Shown in pieces: positions 22,702 through 33,483 of a DNA stretch of 54,051 nucleotides (the first letter of the stretch is position 1; each line of letters starts with the position of its first letter). Source of the DNA: Ramlibacter sp. GTDB lineage: Bacteria > Pseudomonadota > Gammaproteobacteria > Burkholderiales > Burkholderiaceae_C. Under the pieces are notes generated by a model. That model was not told the origin of the DNA and made no database searches. It was given only the letters and a program-made list of their open reading frames with translations. The position numbers and the translations under genes were made by a program. The stretch lies in assembly GCA_013815685.1 (NCBI GenBank), contig JACDFR010000025.1:1-54051 (forward strand), written 5' to 3'.

Positions 22702-23307
22702 ATGCAGTCCGCCCCTACCATGCCCGCGCCCGCGCCGGGAGATTCCGGCATCCACGAGGAACGACTGCGCCTTATCGCGGGCTCCACGGCGGCGGACCGC
22801 GCCGCCGAAATGCTCACGGCCCCTAGCGCATTGATGCAGCTGAGCCATGACGAAGCCCGGGCCGTGGTTGCCTACATGCGGCCCCACAGGATCCCGCAGG
22901 GGACGACCTTCATCCGGGAGGGCGACACCGACGATACCGACTTCATGCTGCTGGTGCTGGACGGCGAAGTCACGATCGAGTCCATCGTCGTCAGCCGCAC
23001 CGACCCCATCACTGTGTCGGTGCTCGGGCCCGGCAACCTGATCGGCGAGATGGGCCTGCTCGACGGTGCGCCGCGCTCGGCCTCCTGCACGGCGATGACA
23101 GCGGTCCGGTGCGCCATCCTCACGCGCGACGCCTTGAACCAGCTCCTGGGCGATGACCCTCGCACGGCCGCCAAGCTGATGATGGCCATTTCGCTGCGCA
23201 TCGCGCAGCGAATGCGCGAGAGCCAGGAAAAGCTCAAGCTCTACGCCCAGCTCACCCAGGCCATGAACGAAGAGATCAACGAGCTGATGAGCTCAGACCC
23301 CGACTGA
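22702..23307 (+). CDS. Cyclic-nucleotide-binding-domain protein without HTH
   Basis: A 201-residue protein. Residues ~55-165 form one cNMP-binding beta roll: RIPQGTTFIREGDTDDTDFMLLVLDGEVTI, GPGNLIGEMGLLDGAPRSASCTA in place of the phosphate-binding cassette, and AILTRDALNQLLGDDP. After it comes a charged helical tail (RIAQRMRESQEKLKLYAQL) and no winged helix, so it is not a Crp-type DNA binder. It is probably a ligand-responsive adaptor. The start is uncertain because there is no clear ribosome-binding site; Met7 (22720) is possible. It is divergent from metH and ends directly against the converging RIO kinase gene. Confidence 0.75.
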   Translation: MQSAPTMPAPAPGDSGIHEERLRLIAGSTAADRAAEMLTAPSALMQLSHDEARAVVAYMRPHRIPQGTTFIREGDTDDTDFMLLVLDGEVTIESIVVSRTDPITVSVLGPGNLIGEMGLLDGAPRSASCTAMTAVRCAILTRDALNQLLGDDPRTAAKLMMAISLRIAQRMRESQEKLKLYAQLTQAMNEEINELMSSDPD

Positions 23308-24147
23308 TCAGGCCTTTCGCAGCAGCCGCGCCGCCTCTTCGGAGCGCGCGTCATCGATCTCGCGCAGCACCTCGCCCATGTCGACGGGCCCGGTCTTTGC
23401 CTGGAAGCGTCCGGTCAATGCCGTCTCTGGGCTCAACACGCCACGCTCGTAGAGTTGCCAGATCTCGGGGCCATACCCGGTCGCCAGCAATTGCGGCGCG
23501 AAGCGGCCGAAGAATGCGCGCAGGTTGGCGACGTCGCGCAGCAGCATGCGGCTGGCGTGGTTGTTGCCGGCGGCATCGACCGCCTGCGGCAAGTCGATGA
23601 TCACCGGGCCGTCCGCGGCCAGCAGGATGTTGAATTCCGACAGGTCGCCATGCACCACGCCCGCGCAAAGCATGCGGACCACCTCGCCCAACAGCGTTGC
23701 ATGGTGGGCCTGCGCGTCTTGCGCTGAGAACGACACATCGTTCAAGCGCGGCGCCGCGTCGCCGTGCGCGTCGGTCACCAGTTCCATCAGGAGCACGCCC
23801 TCCCAGAAGTTGTAGGGTTTGGGCACGCGCACGCCCGCGGCGGCCAGGCGATGCAGCGCATCCACCTCGGCGCTTTGCCAGGCCGCCTCCGCCGCCTCGC
23901 GCCCGAAGCGTGTGCCCTTGGCCATGGCCCGCGCCTGGCGCGTGTTCTTGACCTTGCGGTTCTCGGTGTAGTCCACCGCCTGGCGAAAGCTGCGCTGGGT
24001 GGCTTCCTTGTAGATCTTGGCGCAGCGCGTCTCATCGCCGCAGCGCACCACGTAGACCTCGGCCTCCTTGCCGCTCATCAGCTGGCGGACCACGGTATCG
24101 ATCAGGCCCTCTTCGACCAGGGATTGCAGGCGCTTGGGTGCTTTCAT
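23308..24147 (-). CDS. RIO-type protein kinase
   Basis: A 279-residue RIO1-like kinase, the bacterial branch related to PA4780. It shows the ATP-binding SGKEAEVYVVR and its lysine in CAKIYKEA, the catalytic loop HGDLSEFNIL and the metal-binding IIDLPQ. Like other RIO kinases it has no substrate-binding activation loop. The substrate in bacteria is not established. It is divergent from a flavodoxin-fold oxidoreductase 95 bp away, and its stop abuts the stop of the cNMP-binding gene with no bases between. Confidence 0.88.
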   Translation of the reverse strand: MKAPKRLQSLVEEGLIDTVVRQLMSGKEAEVYVVRCGDETRCAKIYKEATQRSFRQAVDYTENRKVKNTRQARAMAKGTRFGREAAEAAWQSAEVDALHRLAAAGVRVPKPYNFWEGVLLMELVTDAHGDAAPRLNDVSFSAQDAQAHHATLLGEVVRMLCAGVVHGDLSEFNILLAADGPVIIDLPQAVDAAGNNHASRMLLRDVANLRAFFGRFAPQLLATGYGPEIWQLYERGVLSPETALTGRFQAKTGPVDMGEVLREIDDARSEEAARLLRKA

Positions 24148-24242
24148 TCCTTATTGTCGCCTCCCGGCCCGGCTGCTCTCGGTTACGTACGGCCCAGCGC
24201 GGGCGGGTACACAATGAGATTGGGTATTCAAAAAGGACCAAC

Positions 24243-25316
24243 ATGCCTGTTCAAGTTCGCAAGGGCCAAGCGCCACCGCCCCATTCCCGCGAAACATTCA
24301 AGAAGATCTTTTTTCAGAGCTTTTACGATCCTGCTTTTGGCCCGGAGCGAGCGGCGATCGATCGCCTGGAAGCCATCGCGTGGGATGCGTTCGAGCAGGG
24401 GCGAAAGGCCCCGCTCACGCGCAAGGCGGGGCCCGGGTTCGCCGATCCCGACTACGACCTGTCGGTCGAGTGGATCGACAACCGCCAGCGGCTTCTGGAA
24501 GCCCAGGCTCGCTGGCAGGATGCGAATACGCCGTCCCGTGTGCTGGTCATCGCCGGGGGGCCGCGCAATGACGGCACCTGCCCCGGCGAGATGTCCAAGA
24601 CCTTCCGGCTGGCCCAGCTCGCGAGCGAGGCCCTGCGAGCAGAGAGCCTGGAGGTAGACCTGCTGGACCTGAGCCTGCTGACTTCAGACTACAAGCGGCA
24701 TATTCATCCCTGCAAGGGCTGCGTATCGACCGCCATGCCGCTGTGCCACTGGCCCTGCAGCTGCTACCCCAACCATTCGCTGGGCCAGGTAGGCGATTGG
24801 ATGGCTGAAATCTACGAGCGATGGGTTTCTGCGCATGGCGTGCTGCTGATGACCCCCACCCACTGGTACCAGGCGGCCAGCCCGCTGAAGCTCATGATCG
24901 ACCGCCTGGTCTGCGCCGATGGCGGCAATCCCGATCCCACGTTGACAGGCGGCAAGGATCCGGCCAAGGCCAAGGCGGTCGAGCTGGAGGGCTGGCCCTA
25001 CCCCAAACACCTGGCCGGGCGCACCTACGGGGTGGTGGTGCACGGCGACGTTGCGGGCATCGAGGGCGTGCGCCGCGCGCTGTGCGACTGGCTGGACTGG
25101 ATGGGGCTCGTCGACGCCGGCCCGGCCAGCCGGCTGGACCGCTACATTGGGTACTTCGAGCCCTATGCCACCAGCCACGACGTGCTGGACGCGGACCATG
25201 CCGTTGCCGAAGAGGTTCGCAATACGGCCCGGGCACTCGCCAAGGCTGTGCAGGAGGTGCGCAACGGAACGCTGAGCGAGCCCGACCGCGGGCTGCACCG
25301 GCCCCGGCCCAAGTAG
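24243..25316 (+). CDS. Flavodoxin-fold NAD(P)H-dependent oxidoreductase
   Basis: A 357-residue protein. After a ~95-residue N-terminal extension it has an NADPH-dependent FMN-reductase-like fold: VLVIAGGPRNDGTCPGEMSKTF as the phosphate-binding loop, LLDLSLL, a Cys-rich HPCKGCVSTAMPLCHWPCSC segment, and LLMTPTHWYQAASPLKLMIDRLVC as the flavin-ring loop. The five cysteines within about 20 residues are notable and could bind metal or form disulfides. AAGGA lies eight bases before the ATG. The open frame extends further upstream into the RIO promoter and is not used. Substrate unknown. Confidence 0.8.
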   Translation: MPVQVRKGQAPPPHSRETFKKIFFQSFYDPAFGPERAAIDRLEAIAWDAFEQGRKAPLTRKAGPGFADPDYDLSVEWIDNRQRLLEAQARWQDANTPSRVLVIAGGPRNDGTCPGEMSKTFRLAQLASEALRAESLEVDLLDLSLLTSDYKRHIHPCKGCVSTAMPLCHWPCSCYPNHSLGQVGDWMAEIYERWVSAHGVLLMTPTHWYQAASPLKLMIDRLVCADGGNPDPTLTGGKDPAKAKAVELEGWPYPKHLAGRTYGVVVHGDVAGIEGVRRALCDWLDWMGLVDAGPASRLDRYIGYFEPYATSHDVLDADHAVAEEVRNTARALAKAVQEVRNGTLSEPDRGLHRPRPK

Positions 25317-25332
25317 GCCGGCCGAACGCGGC

Positions 25333-25782
25333 CTACAGTGGCAGGTCGGCCTTTTTCAGGGTCCGCAATACAAAGCTGGACTTGCTGTGCCGGATGCCCT
25401 TGATCTTGTACAGACGCTCGCGCAACAGCCGCTCGTAGTCGCGGGTGTCCTTCACGGCCACGCGCAGCAGGTAGTCGTACTCCCCGGACACGAGATAAGC
25501 CTCGATCACCTCGGGGATGGCCGCGAGCGTTTCGCCGAATTTCTCGAGCGTGTTGTCCGAGTGGCTGTCCAGCGTGACTTGCACCAGCACCGTATCGTGC
25601 AGCCCCACGGCCTGCGCATTCAGGCGCACGGTATAGCCTTCGATGACACCGGCCTGTTCAAGCTTGCGGATGCGCTCCCAGCAGGGCGAAGAACTCAGCC
25701 CCACCGATTGGCCGATCTCCTGGAGGCTGGCCCGGGCGTTGGCCTGCAGCACGGCGAGAATTTTTCGGTCCATTTGGTCCAT
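25333..25782 (-). CDS. Lrp/AsnC-family transcriptional regulator
   Basis: A 149-residue Lrp-type protein: N-terminal helix-turn-helix (MDRKILAVLQANARASLQEI, VGLSSSPCWERIRKLEQAGVI) and a C-terminal RAM/AsnC ligand domain (VTLDSHSDNTLEKF, VIEAYLVSGEYDYLLRVAVKD). Members respond to amino acids and often control a neighbouring amino-acid gene, but none is adjacent here. Met4 (25773) is an alternative start matching shorter family members. The ~185-bp spacer upstream is AT-richer than its surroundings and should hold the promoter. Confidence 0.92.
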   Translation of the reverse strand: MDQMDRKILAVLQANARASLQEIGQSVGLSSSPCWERIRKLEQAGVIEGYTVRLNAQAVGLHDTVLVQVTLDSHSDNTLEKFGETLAAIPEVIEAYLVSGEYDYLLRVAVKDTRDYERLLRERLYKIKGIRHSKSSFVLRTLKKADLPL

Positions 25783-25932
25783 CGGGATGAATTATCCTTT
25801 ATCTACCAAAGGACAGAAAAATCTTCCAGCGGCCATACGGCAGGCCAAAAAGAACCGAATAACTTTCGTTGGGCTCGAGCGCAAACTTCTGCTCCTGACG
25901 GATGCGTTTACCGGCGCATGCGGCTGACAAGG

Positions 25933-25960
25933 CCCCAGCGGGCTTACCCGCCCGCTGGGG
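25933..25960. terminator. Strong hairpin after the GAF kinase gene
   Basis: A perfect 11-bp stem CCCCAGCGGGC / GCCCGCTGGGG with a 6-nt loop lies seven bases past the kinase stop on the minus strand. There is no T-run on either side, so it may stabilise the transcript end or assist Rho and is not a classic intrinsic terminator. Confidence 0.6.
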
Positions 25961-25967
25961 GTCCGAC

Positions 25968-27170
25968 TCAACCGGGCCGCGCCGGCGCCACTGGCAAATG
26001 GGCAGCGAAACGCGTGCCCTCCTGCGCGGATGAGTTGACGGTAATCCTGCCGCCGTGGGCCTTGGCGATCTCGCAGCAGATGTACAGCCCGAGCCCCAGT
26101 CCACCGCCGGGTTTGCTGTCCGAAGGGCGCCAGTAAGGCTGGAACACCTTGTCGAGGTTCTGCGGCTCTATCGGCCGGCCCTCGTTGGCGACCGACAGCA
26201 CCAGGATGCCGTCTTCGATCCGCGCCTCGACCCGCACCGCACGCCCCTGCGCTCCATGCGCCAGGGCATTGCCCACCAGATTGGACAGCAGCTGCTGGAC
26301 CCGTCCACGGTCGCAATCGACGGGGGCGTCGATGCGAAAGCTGTCGATGATCGTGCGGCCCGGGTTGGCGTCCCTCAGCTCGGCCACCACGTCGCGCAGC
26401 GCCGAAGCGAGATTGTCCTCCCGAGTCAGCGTGAGTCCCATCCCCGCGCCCAGCCGGCCGCGGGCGAAATCCATCACATCGTCGATGAGGCGCGACATCC
26501 GCCGCGCCACCCCTTGCAGCCGCAGGCCCAGGGCCGCGAGCTCGGCATTGGGCGCCGTGATTTCGAGCAGCTCGGCCGTGGCGCTCACGGCCATCAGCGG
26601 ATTGCGCAGGTCATGGCCCAGCACCGCGATGAACTGCTCCCGAAGCTCCGCCGTGGCGCGCTCGTTGCGCAGCGCGGATTCGGCCGCCAGCTGCCTGGTC
26701 TCGCTCTCCAGCTGCAGCGAGATCAATTCGGCGAACAGGATGAACATGTCCACGATCTTGGGGTCCGACACGCGCGCCGGGCGCGGATCGAAAGCGCACA
26801 GGTTGCCGAAATAGGAGCCGTCCTTGAGCATGATAGGCACCGAGATATAGCTCTCGATCTTGTACATCCGCGGCGTGGGGTGGCTGCAATAGACCGGGTC
26901 CTGGCTGGCATGGTCGATCACCACGGGCTGCCGCGCCGCCCGCGATTCGATGCACAAGGTGGTCTGCGCACCCAGCTGGTCCCCGGGCATAATGCCGAAT
27001 TCGATGTCGTCCTGCACGGCGCAAGCCGTCCAGGTGCTTTCCGTAACGCGCGCCACGGCGGCGAATCCCATCCCCGTGATCTGGCAGACCACACGCAGCA
27101 GCGCGGGGACGGCCCCGATGCGCCCGACCGCCGCGACATCGCGCGCGATCGCTTCTTCGCTGTCAGTCAT
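25968..27170 (-). CDS. GAF-domain sensor histidine kinase
   Basis: A 400-residue soluble kinase. It has an N-terminal GAF domain (~10-160; SRAARQPVVIDHASQDPVYCSH and SYISVPIMLKDGSYFGNLCAFD are typical of cyanobacterial-phytochrome-like GAFs), HisKA with FIAVLGHDLRNPLMAVS, then HATPase with LLSNLVGNALAHG and GGLGLGLYICCEIAKAHGG. No receiver and no response regulator nearby. ATG 27170 is preferred, with GCAGGG just upstream; the longest frame begins at GTG 27182. It starts 18 bp after the metH homocysteine-half gene on the same strand and is probably cotranscribed. Confidence 0.87.
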   Translation of the reverse strand: MTDSEEAIARDVAAVGRIGAVPALLRVVCQITGMGFAAVARVTESTWTACAVQDDIEFGIMPGDQLGAQTTLCIESRAARQPVVIDHASQDPVYCSHPTPRMYKIESYISVPIMLKDGSYFGNLCAFDPRPARVSDPKIVDMFILFAELISLQLESETRQLAAESALRNERATAELREQFIAVLGHDLRNPLMAVSATAELLEITAPNAELAALGLRLQGVARRMSRLIDDVMDFARGRLGAGMGLTLTREDNLASALRDVVAELRDANPGRTIIDSFRIDAPVDCDRGRVQQLLSNLVGNALAHGAQGRAVRVEARIEDGILVLSVANEGRPIEPQNLDKVFQPYWRPSDSKPGGGLGLGLYICCEIAKAHGGRITVNSSAQEGTRFAAHLPVAPARPG

Positions 27171-27188
27171 GCCCTGCTGCACTCTGTA

Positions 27189-28235
27189 TCAGGCAGCTTC
27201 CTTGTAAAAAAAAGATTTCTGGAGCGAGCGGATCGGCAGCGGTTCGACCGCCTGGCGGATCGCCGTGATGTGTTCCGGCGTGGTGCCGCAGCAGCCCCCC
27301 ACGATGTTCACCAGGCCTTCGGCGGCAAATTCGCGCAGCAGGCGTGAAGTGACTTCAGGGGTCTCGTCGAACCCGGTGTCGCTCATCGGATTGGGCAACC
27401 CGGCGTTCGGGTAGCAGCTGATGAAGGTGTCGGGCGCCACGCGCGCCAGTTCCTGGATGTAAGGGCGCATCAGCGCCGCACCGAGAGCACAGTTCAAGCC
27501 GATGGCCAGCGGGCGCGCATGCCGCACGCTGTACCAGAAGGCGGTGACGGTCTGGCCGCTGAGAATACGCCCGGAAGCATCCGTCACCGTCCCGCTGATG
27601 ATGAGCGGCAGCCGCTGGCCGGACTTGTCGAAGTACTCGTCGATGGCGAACAGCGCGGCCTTGGCGTTGAGGGTGTCGAAGATCGTCTCGACCAGGAGCA
27701 GGTCCGAGCCGCCTTCCACCAGGGCCTCGACCTGCTCGTAATAGGCCGAGCGCAGCTGCTCGAAATCGACGTTGCGGGCCGCGGGATCGTTGACATCGGG
27801 GCTGATGCTGGCGGTCTTGGGGGTGGGGCCCAGGGCGCCAGCGACGAAACGGGGCTTGCCCGGCGTCGAGAACTTGTCGGCCGCCGCGCGGGCCAGGCGG
27901 GCCGAGGCCAGGTTCATCTCGGCCGCCAGGTGGCCCAGCTCGTAGTCGTCCTGCGCGATGCGGGTGGCGCCGAAGGTGTTGGTCTCGATGATGTCGGTGC
28001 CCGCGGCCAGGTAGCCTTCGTGGATGTCGCTGATCACATCCGGCCGGGTCAAGCTGAGCAGCTCGCCGTTGTTCTTCAGGTCCTTCGGATGGTCCCGGAA
28101 GCGGTCGCCGCGATAGTGCGCTTCGGTCAGCTTGAAGCGCTGGATCATCGTTCCCATCGCCCCATCGAGGATGGCGATGCGTTGCTCCAGCAGAGCCGGC
28201 AGGGCCTGGCCTCGGGTATAGACGATGGGCTTCAT
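27189..28235 (-). CDS. metH: Methionine synthase, homocysteine-binding half
   Basis: A 348-residue homocysteine S-methyltransferase module equal to the first domain of MetH. It opens [20 protein letters not shown], and the zinc cysteines appear in GLNCALGA and in [10 protein letters not shown]. The remaining modules are in the separate gene at 19836-22595. Together the halves make about 1,267 residues, close to one normal MetH. Split methionine synthases are common in betaproteobacteria. Here five unrelated genes lie between them, so the halves must assemble from different transcripts. Confidence 0.93.
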   Translation of the reverse strand: MKPIVYTRGQALPALLEQRIAILDGAMGTMIQRFKLTEAHYRGDRFRDHPKDLKNNGELLSLTRPDVISDIHEGYLAAGTDIIETNTFGATRIAQDDYELGHLAAEMNLASARLARAAADKFSTPGKPRFVAGALGPTPKTASISPDVNDPAARNVDFEQLRSAYYEQVEALVEGGSDLLLVETIFDTLNAKAALFAIDEYFDKSGQRLPLIISGTVTDASGRILSGQTVTAFWYSVRHARPLAIGLNCALGAALMRPYIQELARVAPDTFISCYPNAGLPNPMSDTGFDETPEVTSRLLREFAAEGLVNIVGGCCGTTPEHITAIRQAVEPLPIRSLQKSFFYKEAA

Positions 28236-28295
28236 GGTTTCCCGATTGTAGGAACAAAGGGCCGGGTGGGCGGCATCCAGGACAATAGCCTTATC

Positions 28296-30227
<1,932 letters not shown>

Positions 30228-30237
30228 ACCGCGAAAC

Positions 30238-30723
30238 TCAGGCTCGCCCCTTGGTTTCGATGTAATCCAGAGGCAAGGCCGTGGTGCTCTTGAGCACTTC
30301 CATCGCGAAGCTCGAACTCACATCCTGCAAGTCCACGGCTTTGATCAGGCGCTTGTACACCTTGTCGTAGCCCGCGATGTCGGGCGCGACCACCTTCAAG
30401 AGGTAATCGATGTCGCCGCTCATGCGGTAGATCTCCACGATTTCCGGGATCTCGCGCGTGCCTTGCACGAAACGCTTCATCCAGGCGTCGCTGTGCTGGT
30501 TGGTGCGGATGGCCACGAACACGGTCACGCCGACGTTGAGCTTGTCCGGATTGCACAAGGCCACCTGTTTTTCGATCACCCCTTCCTCCCACAGCTTCTG
30601 CACCCGGCGCCAGCAGGGCGTGGATGACAGATTCACCGTCTGCGCCAGTTCCGAAAGCGGGGTTGCCGCGTTCTTCTGCAGCTGGGAAAGGATTTGCAGG
30701 TCTTTCTTATCCATGGAAGGCAT
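30238..30723 (-). CDS. Lrp/AsnC-family transcriptional regulator
   Basis: A 161-residue Lrp-type protein: helix-turn-helix MDKKDLQILSQLQKNAATPL ... VNLSSTPCWRRVQKLWEEGVI, then an AsnC ligand domain with IPEIVEIYRMSGDIDYLLKVV. GGGAG lies four bases before the ATG at 30723, which decides the start over Met4. It is a different subgroup from the regulator at 25333: only about a third of positions match by eye. It converges on recQ with an 10-bp gap and is divergent from the small DUF6356-like gene. Confidence 0.92.
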   Translation of the reverse strand: MPSMDKKDLQILSQLQKNAATPLSELAQTVNLSSTPCWRRVQKLWEEGVIEKQVALCNPDKLNVGVTVFVAIRTNQHSDAWMKRFVQGTREIPEIVEIYRMSGDIDYLLKVVAPDIAGYDKVYKRLIKAVDLQDVSSSFAMEVLKSTTALPLDYIETKGRA

Positions 30724-30825
30724 TTTCTCCCATTTGCAACTCTGTAGAAAGCGTTTCTAGTTCCGGCATCCTCCGGCTGCAATATTGCAAGCCATTGCCA
30801 GTGCATGCGCCCTAGACTTGATGCG

Positions 30826-31056
30826 ATGAACCGCATCGCTCAAGCATTTACCGAACACCCACGCAGCGTGGGGGAAAGCTATTGGGAACACATGGGCGCA
30901 GCGCTGTCGTTCGCTGGGCCGCTGCTGCTGGCGGGGCTCGCGATGCTCGTCCACAGCGCATTGCCGTTCTTGTTCAACGGGACTGGCCGGAAGATCGTCA
31001 GCCGCCTGCACGATCGCATGGTGGTCAACCGCGTGGCCGGCGGCGGACGCGGCTAG
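30826..31056 (+). CDS. Small DUF6356-like membrane protein
   Basis: A 76-residue protein with one long hydrophobic stretch (AALSFAGPLLLAGLAMLVHSALPFLF), preceded by MNRIAQAFTEHPRSVGESYW and followed by HDRMVVNR. This matches the DUF6356 capsule-like layout I know from alpha- and betaproteobacteria. Function unknown. ATG 30826 fits the family start; upstream Met codons are in frame but not conserved-looking. It ends six bases before the converging AAA+ gene. Confidence 0.65.
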   Translation: MNRIAQAFTEHPRSVGESYWEHMGAALSFAGPLLLAGLAMLVHSALPFLFNGTGRKIVSRLHDRMVVNRVAGGGRG

Positions 31057-31062
31057 CGCGGC

Positions 31063-33363
31063 CTATTGCAAAAAGCCGATGTTGCGCGCCTCGCGCACTT
31101 CAGGCTTGATGCGATGCTCGGCTTCGAGCTGCTCCAGGAATTCTGCCGCGGTGAACTGCGCCGCCAGGATGTCGACCTGGCGCTTCACGGCCGCGAAGTC
31201 GCCGGGGCACAGCTGCTCGAGCCGCGCCAGCTGGGCGCGGACACCTTCCGTGAGCAAGGCCTCATCGCCACCCAGCGCCTCGGTGACGAACATCCTTTCG
31301 CGCTGCGCGGCGGTGAGCGGCTTGAACCGGATCTTGAATGTGAAACGGCGCAGCGCGGCCTGGTCGATGCGGTCCATCAGGTTGGTGGTGCAGACAAAGA
31401 TGCCGTTGAAGCGCTCCATCCCCTGGAGCATCTCGTTGACTTCGGTGACCTCGTAGCTGCGCTGGGCGCCGCGCCGGTCCTGCAGGAAGCTGTCGGCCTC
31501 GTCGAGCAGAAGCACGGCCTTCTCGTTCTCGGCCTCGCGGAACATGCCCGCCATGTTCTGCTCGGTTTCGCCGACGAATTTGCTCATCAGGTCGCTGGCT
31601 TGCTTGATCAGCAAGGGCTTGTCCAGGCTCTTGGCGATATGCTCGGCCAGCGCCGTCTTGCCGGTTCCGGGCGCGCCATAGAAGCACAGCGTTCCGTGGC
31701 CGCGCGCCTTGAGCGCCTGGACGATGCGAGGCAGTTCGAAGCGCGTCTCGACGTTGAGCATGTCAAGGTCGTAGGTGGTGACACTGCGGCGCGCGCCGGC
31801 GTCGTGCAGGCGGTTGCCCAGGGCCTGGTCGGCGTTTCGCAACTGGCGCTCGATCAGGCTTTCCACGGTGTTGCCCTCCGCGGCGGCCAGGCCGGCGAAT
31901 CGCACCGCGGTACGGATCTGGGCCGGTGTCAGGCCCTTGCGCTCGGTCAGCTTGGCGACGAAGGCCTCGGAGACGATGGCGCCTTCCAGCGTCTTGCGCA
32001 CCAGGCCTTCGCGGGCGCCGGGCGGGGGCGATTTCAGTTCCAGGTGATAGGCAAAGCGGCGCCGGAAAGCCGGATCGATCTGCTCGATGCGGTTGGTCAC
32101 CCAGATGGTGGGGACCGCGTTGGACTCGAGGATCTGGTTGACCCAGGCCTTGCCGCTGACGCTGCTGTTGGGAGGCGCCACCACCTGCTCGGCACGCGCC
32201 ATGAGCTGCGCGGCCTCGCTGGAGATCGGCGGGAAGACGTCTTCGACTTCGTCGAACAGCAGGGCCGCCTGCGCACTCCCCTTGAGAAAGACCTGCGCGA
32301 TCTGCAAGGAGCGGTAGCGGTCGCGGCCGCTCAGCGAATTGCCGTCGCGATCGGCGTACTCGACCTCGAACAGCTCCAGTCCGGCGGCCTGGGCGACCAC
32401 CTTGGCCAGTTCCGTCTTGCCGGTGCCGGGCGGGCCGTAGAGCAGTACGTTGACGCCGGCCTCCTTGCGTGCGACCGCGTTGCGCAGCAAGGCGCAAAGT
32501 ACCCGCGCATCGTCATCGGCAAAACTGAAATCCTGCAGCGCCAACGCGCTCTTGGTACAAGGCCGGGTGAACACCGCCATCAGCTCGTTCTGGTCGCGGT
32601 ACTCGCGCATCAGCACCGGTGGCAATTTCTCGCTGACCTTCATCAGGTCGGCCAGGTCCGTGATGTTGTGTTCGGAGATCAGGTTCTCGACCAGGCCGAT
32701 GCGCTCCAGGCGCGAGCCCGCGCGCAAGGCCTCGCCGACCTCGGTGGCGTTGACGCCCGCGATCTCGGCGATGGCCGCGTAGGCTTCGGGCGCGTTGTTG
32801 ACCTTGAACTCCACCAGGATGCTGCGAAGGTCGCGCTGGTAGCGAGCCAGCGTGCCGTAAAGCAGCAGCGCGCGCTCGGCCTTGTTCAACTGCAACAGTC
32901 CCGACAGCGCATCGATGTTCTTTTCCACCAGCGTCGAATGCTTCTTGAGTGCGTGGGTGAGCCAGTCACAGGTGACGGCGAGCACCGACAGCAGATCCTT
33001 GGGCAGGTCCTTGGCGTATTCGTCCAGGTAGAAGAACAGCGTGCCTTCTTCATAGGGACCGCGCCAGACGCCGTGGCGGGTCAGGAACTCCGGCGTGGAC
33101 AAAAGTTCGTGGCCGCGCCAGAACTCGTTGTCCTTGCAGCGGCGGGTGAGAAACTCGCGCAGCCGCGCCAAGGCGGGCGCGGGCCACACCAGGTGGCGGC
33201 CCGCCAGCGACAGCAATCCATTGAGGTCGCGCCGCACGTTGAATTTGCCGCCCTGCTTGGCCGCCAGCGTCAGCACGAAATGCGAGCACATCAGGTCCAG
33301 CACCGGCGCTTCTTTGAGGCCCGGTGAGGGAAGTACCTGCAATTCCGCGGAACGCTTGACCAT
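31063..33363 (-). CDS. Double AAA+ ATPase
   Basis: A 766-residue protein with an N-terminal helical region of about 270 residues and two AAA+ modules. Module 1: Walker A LLYGPPGTGKTELAK (~305), Walker B AALLFDEVEDVFPP. Module 2: Walker A CFYGAPGTGKTALAEHI (~560), Walker B AVLLLDEADSFLQDRRG, and arginine-rich VCTTNLMDRIDQAALRRFTFK. Both look catalytically competent. The form recalls Cdc48/ClpB-like remodelling enzymes, but the N-domain is not one I recognise. GGAGG lies nine bases before ATG 33363. The frame runs on for 439 codons antisense to ilvA, which is not coding. Substrate unknown. Confidence 0.85.
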   Translation of the reverse strand: MVKRSAELQVLPSPGLKEAPVLDLMCSHFVLTLAAKQGGKFNVRRDLNGLLSLAGRHLVWPAPALARLREFLTRRCKDNEFWRGHELLSTPEFLTRHGVWRGPYEEGTLFFYLDEYAKDLPKDLLSVLAVTCDWLTHALKKHSTLVEKNIDALSGLLQLNKAERALLLYGTLARYQRDLRSILVEFKVNNAPEAYAAIAEIAGVNATEVGEALRAGSRLERIGLVENLISEHNITDLADLMKVSEKLPPVLMREYRDQNELMAVFTRPCTKSALALQDFSFADDDARVLCALLRNAVARKEAGVNVLLYGPPGTGKTELAKVVAQAAGLELFEVEYADRDGNSLSGRDRYRSLQIAQVFLKGSAQAALLFDEVEDVFPPISSEAAQLMARAEQVVAPPNSSVSGKAWVNQILESNAVPTIWVTNRIEQIDPAFRRRFAYHLELKSPPPGAREGLVRKTLEGAIVSEAFVAKLTERKGLTPAQIRTAVRFAGLAAAEGNTVESLIERQLRNADQALGNRLHDAGARRSVTTYDLDMLNVETRFELPRIVQALKARGHGTLCFYGAPGTGKTALAEHIAKSLDKPLLIKQASDLMSKFVGETEQNMAGMFREAENEKAVLLLDEADSFLQDRRGAQRSYEVTEVNEMLQGMERFNGIFVCTTNLMDRIDQAALRRFTFKIRFKPLTAAQRERMFVTEALGGDEALLTEGVRAQLARLEQLCPGDFAAVKRQVDILAAQFTAAEFLEQLEAEHRIKPEVREARNIGFLQ

Positions 33364-33483
33364 CGGGAACGGCCTCCAGGACCTGTTGCGCTTTCTGACG
33401 ATAACGCGGGTTGATGCTACATGGAAGACGTTGATTGTGGGTAATCCCCCACTTTGCCCGTCTTTTACAGTGACAATTCCAAC

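Noticed and set aside
27519..28295. N-terminal extension of recQ by about 259 codons
   Set aside because: It is antisense to the metH homocysteine half, and RecQ homology begins only at about 28300.
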